Below are positions 35,080 to 46,284 of a DNA stretch of 64,000 nucleotides, piece by piece; position 1 is the first letter of the stretch; every line of letters begins with the position of its first letter. The DNA lies in assembly GCF_011075055.1 (NCBI RefSeq), contig NC_058150.1, forward strand, positions 6,572,001-6,636,000, given 5' to 3'. Under the pieces are notes generated by a model. The model was given only the letters and a program-made list of their open reading frames with translations, did not search any database and had not been told where the DNA came from. The translations under genes were made by a program, and so were the position numbers. This stretch comes from Mangifera indica. Its lineage: Eukaryota; Streptophyta; Magnoliopsida; Sapindales; Anacardiaceae.

Positions 35080-38000
35080 ACAGAAGGCGGGCTGAGAAGA
35101 TAACAATAACAATGCCTCTGTGGATAAGAAAAAAACAGATTCCAAGAAAATTCCACTGCTTTAATTTTCCTCAATTGTGTTTATCCACGTTGCTAACTTC
35201 TGCATAGTTTTCTTCATAAAAAAAAACAAAATTGCAATTGTTATCTTCAGAAAAGTTTGAAACTAATCCTTGGGAAGCTGCATTTGCACGCAAGTAAGGT
35301 GATGTCATTTCTTCAACTATCCTGTGCCACTGCCACACTTTGCTCCTGTCTTATTTCATTTTGCATTATGCCATCTATTTTTCTTCATGATTTTACATAT
35401 AAGTGGTTTCAGTTTTTCCTGTTCCTATTTGTATTATCCGTTATTCAACACATTAATATAACGTAATCATCTAGCTTCCAAATTTGATAATCGTGCTTGT
35501 ATAGGCATATTTTCAAAAACACAAGTCATATTCATTATAAAAACACATTTAATACACAATGTAGGTAGCTAACAAAAGGTCATATACATTTAGTTTGACC
35601 CATATAAAAATACACATTAATTTATATATTATATCAGGAAAGAGAGACAAATAATACATCGAAGAGTAGAGAGGAGATGAATTCAATATGAGATTTAAAG
35701 ATATTTCAGATTTGAAAATGCAAAAAATGTATGTTTAATCGATTTCATGATTTTTTTTTAAAAAGAAACACGTCGACATTTCGTACAATTTTTAGGGAGT
35801 TTTGAAAACGAAAATATTTTCAAAACGTGGAAACGTACCTCATTGTGAGTTTTCATGCTACTTTGCTTCTCTATCATAATTCTAGTGCAGTATGAATCCA
35901 TTTCAAGATGTCTATCTGGCTAGGAATAGGCAAGTTTGATCAGTATTTGCACTTGACCTCAACAAGGAGGGGAGGAAGAGGAGATGGATTAATTCTTACT
36001 CTATCTATAAGCTAACTGATATTGTTAGCTCGCTTATTCTAAACTTGTAAAATTATGATACAAACATTAAATCACATGGTAAATCTAATTCAATTCAGTT
36101 AAGATCAGGTCGAACCTCTAATTCTCAAACATGTGGTCGTCTCGGAACTAAACACGTAAGGAAATTATCCATAATGCAGGAATTACTTGTCACCCTGTCG
36201 GTGAGGAAGCCAATTGAATGGATAAAACTAGCTACCTGTATACGCATATGCAAAAGTAAGCGGTGCTTTAGTAGTTATCTCTTGAAACGCACCGCCTGGT
36301 TAACAAAGATAGAAAAGGTTTGACTGGGCTGGAGACCTGGTGGCTGCTGGTGGCAGATGGGGTGACGACAGAAGTTGTTGCAAGAGATTGGAATTGTAAG
36401 TCCCGAGGAAGGTTAAGATAAGGCTAAGCCTACCTCATTTTCATCCAGTTCTATCCTGAAACTTTGGTTTGGTTACTGTCATCTTATTTTTTATAAATGC
36501 TATATGGTATGGGCAGCTATCCCTCAGCAGAATCGCGAATCGTCCATTGCGGTGCCGGTGCATCTATTTAATCGGCTAATGAGTGGTAGATAATAACACA
36601 CCAGGGCAGGCGCTTAATGCTAACCAATTGGTCTACGGATGATAATACTTGCAAGCCAAATAGCTGACCCGTTTATGCCATATATAGTAGAATAAGAGTT
36701 GTTTTAAGGTAAGGCTACACATGATGTGCATGAGGTGAGCAGACCTCCAGTATGGGACTAGTCTAGGCGTAGGAAGAGTTAAGTTTAAATCTAAACTTGA
36801 GTTCGATAAATTGTGAAGGGTGAGTACCCGAGCTCAACTTCACACATGGTGTTCTAGCTCAACTCGAACAGGTTTGATCTTATATATTTGAGCTTGAAAA
36901 GCTCAAGTTTTCTCAATGTGAGCTATTCTAACTTTTGAAAGCATTATGTCACCATTCGTCAATAGTATGTATTTTTTAATCTAATCCTCTCTCTTCACAC
37001 TTTATTGGTGCTTGAAGATACAAGTTAAACATGTAATACCCAAATATTGGTTTTGCATAATACATAAATTTTTATGTTACTTGTAATAATTTTTTAATTT
37101 TGATTATATAAGAGATTATCATAATAAAAAATTTATAATTTTTTCTTTATTTTTTATAATTGTAGATCATATGGATGAAATTGTAATTAGTACATAATCG
37201 ATGTAACTAAAAATTTTTTACAATTAAATTTTCATTATTAATAATATTCCTCTTACCATAATCATGAAATTTTTATTGTTATTTTAATAACCAATAAATA
37301 TTATTTTTACAACAAAAATATTAATTATTTATATTATATTTAGTGACTAGTAATTTGTTTATAACAAAATAAATATTTATTGTTGATATTATATATAGTA
37401 ACAAATAAATTTACTTAGAATGATTGAAATATTCATTATTAATATTATGTTTAATAATTAATAAATATAGTTATAATAATAAAAATATTTATTATTGATA
37501 TTATATTTAGTAACAGATAAATATTACTATAATGATATCGGTATTTATCGTTATTGTAATTTTTAATAAGTACAATTGTTTTAACAACAAAAATATTCCT
37601 TATTATTTGTATTTTTAGCGATTGGGCTTACTCCCCTCATCACTTATATTAAAGACAAAACTTTTTTAACCTATCATTAAGAGATTGAATGGAAAAAGTT
37701 ATAGCAACTTTTTTTTTTTTAATTGTTAAAACCTTTTTTTAATAGTGGAATCACTTCAAAATCATATAGTACAAACACTTGGTTGGTGGAGGTTTTTAAA
37801 TTTGTGTCTTCCCTCTCATTGATGCGCAAGCAGGCGTGATATTGCTTTCCAGTGAAGGCACTTGATGAAGCTCAACTTACAGGTCTTGCATCAACCTTTC
37901 TTGGGTCCATCCTACATATCAATTTGTTAAACAAAGAGGAAAATGCAAGATAATTTTTCATAAACAAACATGAAATATGCAATCCTAAATCTGCAAGATT

Positions 38001-38188
38001 TATATATAAATTATAAAATATTGAATATTATTCTTTATAATTATAGAAATATCTGAATCGTTATACAATCAAAATTCGTTAAGTTGCTGAGATAACTTGT
38101 CGAACTTACCTCTCGATGTGACTTAATTTTTTACTCTAAAAATCTCCATAAGTGACAACTTTCAATGAGCAAGTCATATTGTATTAAG
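35080..38188. other. Intergenic, no gene seen
   Basis: No coding region is recognised. 36200-36700 is less AT-rich but unassigned. 36780-36910 contains CTCAACTCGAAC/GAGCTTGAAAAGCTC words of the GTTGGATTC repeat family. 37250-37620 is a degenerate AT-rich tandem repeat. 37700-37740 has T-rich runs. Confidence 0.45.
37250..37620. repeat. Degenerate AT-rich tandem repeat
   Basis: A unit of about 60-70 bp containing ATTTAGTAAC(A)AATAAAT and AAAATATTTATTATTGATAT recurs about five times with strong divergence (for example at 37340, 37400, 37440 and 37510). It has no coding capacity. Confidence 0.6.
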
Positions 38189-38216
38189 TTTTGAAGCGGT
38201 GGCAGACTCAGTAGAG

Positions 38217-38242
38217 GTCAAGGAGGGTTGACCCTCCTTGAC
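38217..38242. repeat. Subterminal perfect hairpin of the hAT element
   Basis: GTCAAGGAGGGT and ACCCTCCTTGAC are perfect inverted 12-mers separated by two bases. The half-site recurs near the right end as CCTTGACCCCTC (about 41808-41819), so it may be a transposase-binding subterminal motif. Confidence 0.75.
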
Positions 38243-38926
38243 TTTTAAAAAAAAAATTAGGCTTAGATGAATTTACAATTATACCCCTGTTTGTATATAT
38301 TATAATTTACAATTTTACATTCAAATACCTTCCCAATTATACTTAACACTGGCAAAATAGGATAACTGTTTTTGAGTTTCTCACCATTTTCTCTTCTTTT
38401 TTGTTCAAAGTATTGACCTTTTCCAGTTTTCATCAACTGTCTACCACTATCCACTGGGACAAGAAAATTAAATTAAGGGAAACTTTTAAATAGATACAGC
38501 ACTATAATATAAATATATTAACAACCTATTATTAATATTTTATTAAGGAATATGTCAATACTCCTTGGCAATTTTTTGTCCTATTTGTCTGTAAAATATT
38601 TGTTCTTTGTCTTCTTCGACAAATTTTAATGTCAAAATCGTTGGCTAACAAAAGCAAACTTTTCATACCAATATAATATATAGCAAGCTCATGAATTAAA
38701 TCATTATGAATTGAACTCTAGGCCACTTTCTATTTCATGTTGGTACATTTGGGTTCTTGGAATAAAGCCAAACTCTAAATAAAACTAACCTTAATAAAGC
38801 AAACTTTTTATTAAGGAAACTATAATGTTTGCAACAATACACTAATACAGTAACCTGTTTTATATACATGATTTTTACATGGCATATTGATAAAATTCTT
38901 TTTACTTTCAACATAGGGCGATTTTA

Positions 38927-39173
38927 TTGTATTAACTTTTTACATGTGTTTTTGTGACAGGTATTAGTAACAAATAAAGTAACTAAGGAATCACATATTT
39001 TATTGAGCTCTTAAGCAATTGATCTTGTGTTCAAGGATACTGCCTATATATTGTATTAACTTTTTACATGTGTTTTTGTGACAGGTATTAGTAACAAATA
39101 AAGTAACTAAGGAATCACATATTTTATTGAGCTCTTAAGCAATTGATCTTGTGTTCAAGGATACTGCCTATAT
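38927..39173 (+). repeat. 124-bp tandem duplication inside the hAT element
   Basis: The unit begins TTGTATTAACTTTTTACATG and ends in GGATACTGCCTATAT. It is present twice with almost no differences (38927-39050 and 39051-39173). It lies in the leader of the element, upstream of the transposase remnant. The near identity suggests a recent duplication. Confidence 0.9.
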
Positions 39174-39269
39174 GCTTCTATTTTCTCTATTTATTTTTAT
39201 TATGTGATAGTGTAATTCAACTGAAATCTAACTGATAGAATGTAATAATATATTGTTGTTTTGAAATAG

Positions 39270-41720
39270 TATGAAGAAATATTTCAGAAGGAAATCAACA
39301 ATGATCTCATCATCTGAATAAGAGGATAATATTGATGATTCAAGGAAAAATGTGGATGTCAATTTGTAAGATCTTTCTATGGATCGGCTTATGAGCCCGA
39401 ATTTTAGATTATGATCCTAATATTTGAGATCAAATTAAAAGATTGTATTTGAAAATGGATCCTTGTTAACCAAAAGGCCATGAGTTTCTTTTTAGAGATT
39501 TTGATGGATTTTCAAGGCGATTTGTTGTTTCTTGGTTTAATGAGTTTGATCAATGGTTGGAATATAGTATAGCGAAAGACAGTATTTTGTTTTTATTGTT
39601 ATCTTTTCAAGCCAAATGTTTGTGATAAAAGGGGTGGTGATCGTTTTGTTGGTCAAGGGTTTTCAAATAGGAAAAAAAAAAGAAAAACTGAACATTCATT
39701 TTGGAAGTGCTAATAGTACTTATAATCAAGCTCAAAGAATATGTGAATCATTATTGAATCAAGAGCAACATATTCAGACATTTTTTTATAGACATTCTTC
39801 TGAAGCACAGACTAAGTATCAAACTCATTTAAATGTTACATTGACTGTGTCTGTTTTCATCTAAGACAAGGACTAGCATTTTGTGGTTATGATGAATCTT
39901 ATAATTCAAACAATTAAGAGAATTTTCTTGAGCTTCTACGATTTCTTGTTGATCATAATGAAGATGTTTATGATGTTGCTTTCAAAAATACTACTAATAA
40001 TCTCAAATTAACATCACCTAAGATTCATAAAGATATTGTAAACACTGCTTCATATGAAATTGTAAGTGCTATCATTCGAGATTTAGAGGATTTTTTATTC
40101 TTTATATTGATGAGTCTCACTCACTCAAGACATCACTCGACAATTTTTTTTCTAAGCATGGGTTGAGCTTTTCTAGAGTGTAAGGACAAGGTTATGATAG
40201 AGCTAGTAATATGCAAGGAGAATTTAATGGTTTGAAGACATTGATTTTAAAAGAGAATAGATGTGCTTATTATATTCATTATTTTGCCCATCAATTTCAA
40301 TTGGCTCTTATGGCTTTAGCAAAGAACCAAGATGATGTTAATGACCTCTTTAATATTGTGGCAATTATAGTTAATATTGTTGGTGTTTCATCAAAACATT
40401 GTGATATTGTTATAGATAAGCAAACTTGTAAAGTTATTGAGGCTCTTTCTAATGGTGAACTTTCAAATGGAAAAGGTCTTAATTAGAGTCAAATTTGAAA
40501 CGTGTTAGTAATACGCGTTAGGGCTCACATTATGGTTCATTTATGAGCATAATCTTGTTGTTCTCATCCATGATTGATGTTCTTGAAATTGTGGCAAAGG
40601 ATGGGATAAACTCTACGCAAAGATTTCAAGCAAAAAATATATTGAAATTGATGCAGTCATTTGACTTTGTGTTTAGTCTTTTTATGATTAAGGATGTACT
40701 CGGTTTTACAAATGAACTTTCTCAAGCACTACAAAGAAAAGATCAAGATATTGTAAATGCTATGAATTTAGTTGAAGCATGTAAGCAAGCTTTGCAAGTG
40801 ATGGTGGATAGTGGATAGCAGAATTTATCACACAAAGTTTGTTCTTTTTGTATCAATCATGACATTGATGTCCCAAATATGGATGATAAATATTTTATTT
40901 AAGGGCAATCACAATGCAAAACTCAAGGTATCACAAATGTGCACCATTATTGCATTGAAGCATTTTATAGTGTGCTTGATATGCAACTTTAAGAGTTGAA
41001 TGATCATTTCAATGAGGTAAACATGGAATTGTTTATTTGTTTGGCATGCTTATGTCCAAATGAGAATTTTGTTGCTTTTGATCAATAAAAGTTTATGCGT
41101 CTTGCTGAACTTTATCCAAAAGATTTTTCTGACTTAGAACTCATGACACTTGATTCTCAACTTGATGTTTATATTTTGGATGTACACCATTTGATATGCA
41201 ACTTCAAGAGTTGAATGATCGTTTCAATGAGGTAAACATGAAATTGTTTATTTGTTTGGCATGCTTATGTCCAAATGAGAATTTTGTTGCTTTTGATAAA
41301 TAAAAGTTTATACGTCTTGTTGAACTTTATCCAAAAGATTTTTCTGACTTAAAACTCATGACACTTGATTCTCAACTTGATGTTTATATTTTGGATGTAC
41401 GTTTTAATGCCAATTTTTTTGGATTGAATGAGATTGGGGATCTTGCAAGATTGATGGTTGAAATTAAGAAGGATAAAGCTTTTCCATTAATTTATTTGTT
41501 AGTGAAATTAGCTTTGATTTTACTAGTTGTCATTGCTAGTGTAGAGAGAGCATTTTTAGTAATAAATCTTATGAAAAATCATTTGCGAAATAGAATGAGT
41601 AATCAATAATTAAATGATAACTTAGTTGTATATATAGAGAAAAATGTATTTGATAGTATTGATAATGAAGTTATTATACAATATTTTCAAACGATAAAAT
41701 CACATCAAGGACAATTATGA
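39270..41720 (+). pseudogene. Broken hAT transposase (ZMYM1-like)
   Basis: Fragments in several frames follow the order of intact plant relatives. A start MKKYFRRKS lies near 39271. The zinc-finger region is reduced to short pieces such as KKEKLNIHFGSANSTYNQ (about 39680). These are followed by FLELLRFLVDHNED (about 39930), LKLTSPKIHKDIVN and FFSKHGLSFSR, then GQGYDRASNMQGEFNGLKTL (about 40185). The C-terminal dimerisation region reads KDKAFPLIYLLVKLALILL, ASVERAF and RNRMSNQ (about 41470-41605). Many stops and frameshifts occur. The stretch between the IDESHS motif and the FFSKHG motif is missing, compared with relatives. The family assignment is from remembered relatives. Confidence 0.85.
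40976..41405 (+). repeat. 215-bp tandem duplication inside the transposase pseudogene
   Basis: The segment starting TTGATATGCAACTTYAAGAG and ending in TTATATTTTGGATGTAC is repeated head to tail (40976-41190 and 41191 to about 41405). About seven to eight single-base differences separate the copies. It covers transposase-coding sequence before the dimerisation region, so it arose after or during decay of the gene. Confidence 0.85.
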
Positions 41721-43782
41721 ATCTATTAGTTAATTATTGTTTATTAATACAAATATTTATATTTATATTAATTTAAAATTTATTTATGTTATTCTAACCT
41801 TGACCCCTCTAAACATCATTTTTGGGTCCGCCACTGTTTTGAAGCAAAGATCCATGCAATATATAGAATAGGTTAATTAACCCCCTATTAAACTCCAATA
41901 AACCTCAAAGTCTATACTTATGTTGTTTACTCAGATCATAACTTTTAAGTATATTAGACTTATCTTTATTAATCACTTAAGCATATCTGTAAACTAGCAT
42001 CTATTTAATTAATTGATTTTATTAACCCAAAATTACAATTAATGTTAACCCATATCAGAAAATTTCCAATAGAAAAAAGTTACTTGTTGGTTTGTTTACT
42101 TCCTGGTTTCATTTATTTGGTTGATTTATAAGAACTATGGACTATATAGAACAAATTAAGATGAATAGATGATGCATGCATGCTGAAACAAAATAAGATG
42201 AAGAGAGTGAAACTTTATCCTAGGAATAGCTAGAAATCATGGGAGCACCAATTTCACTAACGATGAACTTAAGATCACAAAAAGATATCATCAAACAAAT
42301 TGTTAGCCAAATTCATCCTAGATGGTTATAGATTTTTTTGTCAATAAAAGCCTCCAAAGCCTTTTTTAAATACATCGTGCTTTGCCAGTAGAGTTGAGCA
42401 CTTTCTTGCTACTAAGCATTATCGTTAATCTATAACCTAATTAACAAACAGAGTCCGAAGCCACCCAAGTATGGTCCAAGGCTTAATAAAGACTTTGCAG
42501 ATTAGTGTTACTCCTAAGCTAAAATGACTAAGTAAATACACACGCATGGAAATTAGTTATAATAGCAGTGTTAACATGAAACTAATCCAAAGGTATCAAA
42601 ACATAAGGTTTTATGGCTGAAAGTCTTAGAAAACAGCCACCGAGGGAATTCTCCTATCTGGCCTTAAAAAGTGGGGCAAACAAAGCATAAATAGAAAAGG
42701 GTTACTAGAACCATCGTTCTTATATGCAAAAAAATAAACAAACCACTAAGAAGATCATACATCAAAGACCAAAGTAAAGAATGCTTTTACGCCCAAAAGG
42801 TTTTTCCAATGCCAACACTTAATGGTGTCTGAATGACAAATTATGATCAAAGGTTTGGGATTCTTGACTTCAATTTGAGACCTAAAGAGTCAAAAAGTAA
42901 GTTAAGGTTTCACAAGTGTGTTAGAAGTTTGAACATAAATCTTCACTTTAAAAGTTCTAATAGTTCATCAGTTTACAATTTAACTAATGTGATATTGACA
43001 ATGAATGGGGATATATGTATTTTGAATTTACTAAAATGACATCATTTTACCAACTTTATGTAAAACACTCATAAGTCTATCAAACTGATCATTGTCATAA
43101 CAAACTTAAACTTAAGCTTAATAACAATGCAAACCCATGGCTCATGCTCAAGTCAAAACAACTAGTGTCGAGCTTGAACAAATTGAATTGATAATCAAAC
43201 TCAAACTAGTTTGACTCATATCCAACCCTTCCAACCCTAATATAACATGCTGCTAACAATTTCTCATACCATGAATTGAGGGCTTTAGAACATGAGATAC
43301 CAAACTAACTTTCTTTCTTAGTGGATTCTGAATTCTTAGAAAATAATAAAGGTGGTCGTGATTGAATAATAATCTCGTGTAGCCACGTAAATCATACAAT
43401 TATAAGTATTTAGATTTTAAGGCTGGGAACAATTTCTAATTCAACTTTATTGGGGATGGGTTGGATAGGGTAAGCTACACTATTTAGCACTTCAAGACAT
43501 AACAGAATAGAACCTTCATTTCATTTTCACTCGTTCATTGTAATAATTATTATTAATTTATATGAAAAACATTTTTTTCTTATTTAAATATTATTTCATA
43601 TTTAAATGGAAAGCTTTTATTCTAGTCTTTTTTAGATTTTTTTTTGGGTATGCTCACTTAGGTGGTGTTGAAACCATAACTTCTCTGGGCCTTCTGTTTT
43701 AGCCTTGGGTCATCTGTCGGCATGGCTTTCTCAACATGTTCTGCCTTCATTTGCCATCAAATCTTCTTCTTAATATTTTAAG

Positions 43783-44842
43783 AGAATTTAAATTAATTGC
43801 CCAAATATAATTGGTTTAAAGAAAAATGCCCAAGTTTGAAGGATTAAAGTCGAAATATCCAAAAGTCAAACAACTTGTGTAAAAATGTCCAACTATTTTA
43901 AAAAAATACCTTTTATATCTTCCATGTAAACCCCCACCTTTCATGCATTTCTCACACCATCTAAATTTTCAGTTTTATTCAATATCCGATACTATAGATT
44001 CGTTCGAAAAGAAGAACATTCATATTTCTGAGTTTGATTTGTGATAACAAGTTATTTATATAAATTTTAACTCAAAATTTAATTTATCCATTAATTTAAG
44101 TTCGTATGTTTTAAAAATTAATATAGAATTGTGTCATAAAATGACATTAAAAAATATAAAAGGTATTTTGATATTAGACAAAATATAAGAGTATTAAATA
44201 AAAATTTTCAAAATATAGAGGATATTTTGATACTAGACATTGTACAAGGGTGTTAAATGAAATTTGTAATAATATAGAAGATATTTTGATAATTGATAAA
44301 AAATAAGGGTGTGAAATAAAATTTTCCAAAATGGGGCATTTTGATAGTATACTTTAACCCAAAACCAAACAAGTCTCTTCTATCATCCCTTAACATCTGT
44401 CTTAATATGAAGAAGTGTATTTATACTTCACTAAATCTCATATTTGGAAAATGCAAAAAGTATCCAAAATACATGCTCTCGAATAACCTTAATTGCTCCT
44501 TTGTCAATGTAAATTTAATCTTGGACATTAGATCTCATTGCATCTGTGATGTGGCCTTTGTCCGAAAGTGTCGCTCCACGTCTGGGAATCTTAATTCCCC
44601 CTTCGAGTTCCCACATTTTTTTTTTTGTGAACTTTTCTGTGAAAAAAAAAATTGTTATCATGACAAATTGGATAATAATATCGAGAATATAGATAAAATT
44701 TCAAATCTATATGTCAAACAACCTTAACATATGGGGGTATTTTGGTCATTTCACATTTATTGGGCAATTTTGCTTTATGTGAATTAATATAGGTAGTTTT
44801 GCTTAGTTTGGGTAAGTTTTGGGCAATTTGTTTAATTTCCCA
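43783..44842. mobile_element. Non-autonomous terminal-inverted-repeat element
   Basis: The left end reads AATTTAAATTAATTGCCCAA. The right end, complemented, reads AATTAAACAAATTGCCCAAA. Subterminal words such as AAAATACC and TGCCCAA also recur inverted at both ends. A 59-bp minisatellite occupies 44162-44340. The 128-residue frame at 44341-44727 has no recognisable protein. It resembles a Mutator-like or similar non-autonomous element; a target-site duplication was not identified. Confidence 0.5.
44162..44345 (+). repeat. 59-bp minisatellite
   Basis: GATATTTTGATA (or GGTATTTTGATA) begins units at 44162, 44221, 44280 and, in part, about 44336. Each unit contains RTAAGRGTRTTAAATRAAAT-like sequence. 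The period is 59 bp over about three copies. Confidence 0.85.
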
Positions 44843-45913
44843 TATTTTAATGTGGTGCATTGCTTAAGCAAATGTGAAAACACAAAAAAGGACCTATTAA
44901 TATTCTACATCAAATATTCAAGTTGACGTGGCTGATTAACACTCATCTTCCTTAATTGTGACTACCCTATTTTTTTAATCACTAAGTTTTCATCATTATA
45001 ATTATATTAATCCCTTCTGTTATGATTTTAAATATAAGATATGAGATTTAGATCACATATTATAAATAAGATAGTAATATAAGCTTTTGAAGTGTGAGAT
45101 TTATATAACTTTAAACTTTTCAATCTTAATAATTAACTTTTAAAATATGATTCCTTCGTCACTTCCTTATCTAGAATAAACTCCATCTACTTTTTTCACA
45201 AGCGTACTCATTATAAATACGATAGCAGTATCAATCATATCAGGGAGATGGGACCCATTGTTGAAATTCCCTAAAATAATGGACTTAGGAGGGGATATGG
45301 AAGAAAGAATTGATGGTGCATTCCTGATTAAGAATAAAGATGATAGGTACTGAAGAGAAATAATAGCTGGACAGAACCAAAGCAGAACTGGTAGCATAAA
45401 GGTGAAGTGTGGTCATTAATGGCTGTCATGAATAAGCCCCATAAGCGTGTCCCTTTCTGTGCGGTCTATTTATTGTATGGTAAATTCTAGCTAACCAATT
45501 AGACAAAAGCATCTCTCTGTTCAAGTGTCATTGAGTAGTAAATTCTTGTTCTGTAAATGTTTCATTATTCTGTTACAAGTACTGAAATATAAACTAGAGT
45601 TTGTCAGGGAGAATGTAAAGTTAAGGGTTTAAATGAGGACAAAGTTTTGTGCTTGAGCTTGAGAACAAAAAGAAAAACCTTCACATAAATCATGTCACAG
45701 AAACCATATATTTACAGATACTTGAGCTCCTGAATCACATCACAAAAGCTTACAATCCAAACATTAGTAGGCATATACGCTGAAAGAACCATGTTGCAAA
45801 CACACTAAGAAATGCCCCATTTGGCAAAGTTCCATACTATACTTTCCTCCAACCCCCAATATTTTCCAGGCACAATACTGACAAGCCAATTGGTTTTAAA
45901 AGGGCTTCTCAAT

Positions 45914-46284
45914 TCATTCACTGGTGGAGAATCTGGAAGTCCAGTATTTCTCAATTTCCTCGGCTGTTCTTCCAGGAATTCTTCCAGCAATCAGAGACCA
46001 CCTGAAGTAATAAAACTTAAGTTTCAATAGGCTCCTTGCTATTTAATTTTTGAATATAGAAAGAAGAAAATGAATCAACCCCACCTCTCACCAACCAGAT
46101 TAAACATCCTAGTTATAAGAGTTTCTTCATCTTCCGAAAATTTAAGCTTAGAGTCTTGACTAGATTGGTCTGCAACAAAGAAATAAAAGTCAGCCATTAA
46201 GAATTAAACACGAGAGGAAATTGAAAAAGGTGCACCTGTAGAATCCACAGAGGCATCATCAGGAGTTTGATCCAAGTCAGCCAT
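45914..46284 (-). CDS. R3-MYB repressor, MYBx/CAPRICE type
   Basis: Small single-repeat MYB proteins lacking an activation domain compete with R2R3-MYBs for bHLH partners. They repress anthocyanin synthesis or epidermal cell fates. Exons on the minus strand: 46284-46236, 46169-46085, 46001-45914, giving 73 residues, with GT-AG introns and matching phases. The R3 repeat spans about residues 28-68: [20 protein letters not shown] (27-46), then [19 protein letters not shown]. The bHLH-binding spacing Lx2Rx3Lx6Lx3R is kept (L34, R37, L41, L48, R52), but the residue before L34 is Thr, not the usual Asp/Glu. The sequence, including the EDEETLI word and the STSE end, most resembles my memory of petunia MYBx, an anthocyanin repressor, more than Arabidopsis CPC. 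The second exon boundary inside the arginine before W46 is the usual R3 intron position. Confidence 0.9.

Larger units (their letters stand above)
38197..41836 (+). mobile_element. hAT-superfamily DNA transposon with 8-bp target duplication
   Basis: The left end CGGTGGCAGA and right end TCCGCCACTG are imperfect terminal inverted repeats of the common plant hAT type CAGTGGCGGA. They are flanked on both sides by TTTTGAAG (38189-38196 and 41837-41844), the 8-bp duplication expected of hAT insertion. Just inside the left end, 38217-38242 is a perfect hairpin with 12-base arms. Inside is a broken transposase of the ZMYM1-like type with a DUF4371-like region and hAT C-terminal dimerisation region, plus two tandem duplications. 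It is not self-mobile. Confidence 0.9.
41845..45913. other. Intergenic, repeat-rich
   Basis: No coding region is recognised. A terminal-inverted-repeat element lies at 43783-44842. 43090-43230 is a fragment of the GTTGGATTC family. The frame at 42833-43039 and the frame at 44341-44727 have no recognisable content. Confidence 0.45.

Noticed and set aside
36513..36532. Sequence resembling a miR390 target (GCAGCTATCCCTCAGCAG)
   Set aside because: It has several mismatches to the TAS3-type site, including the central region, and no tasiARF-like word was seen nearby.
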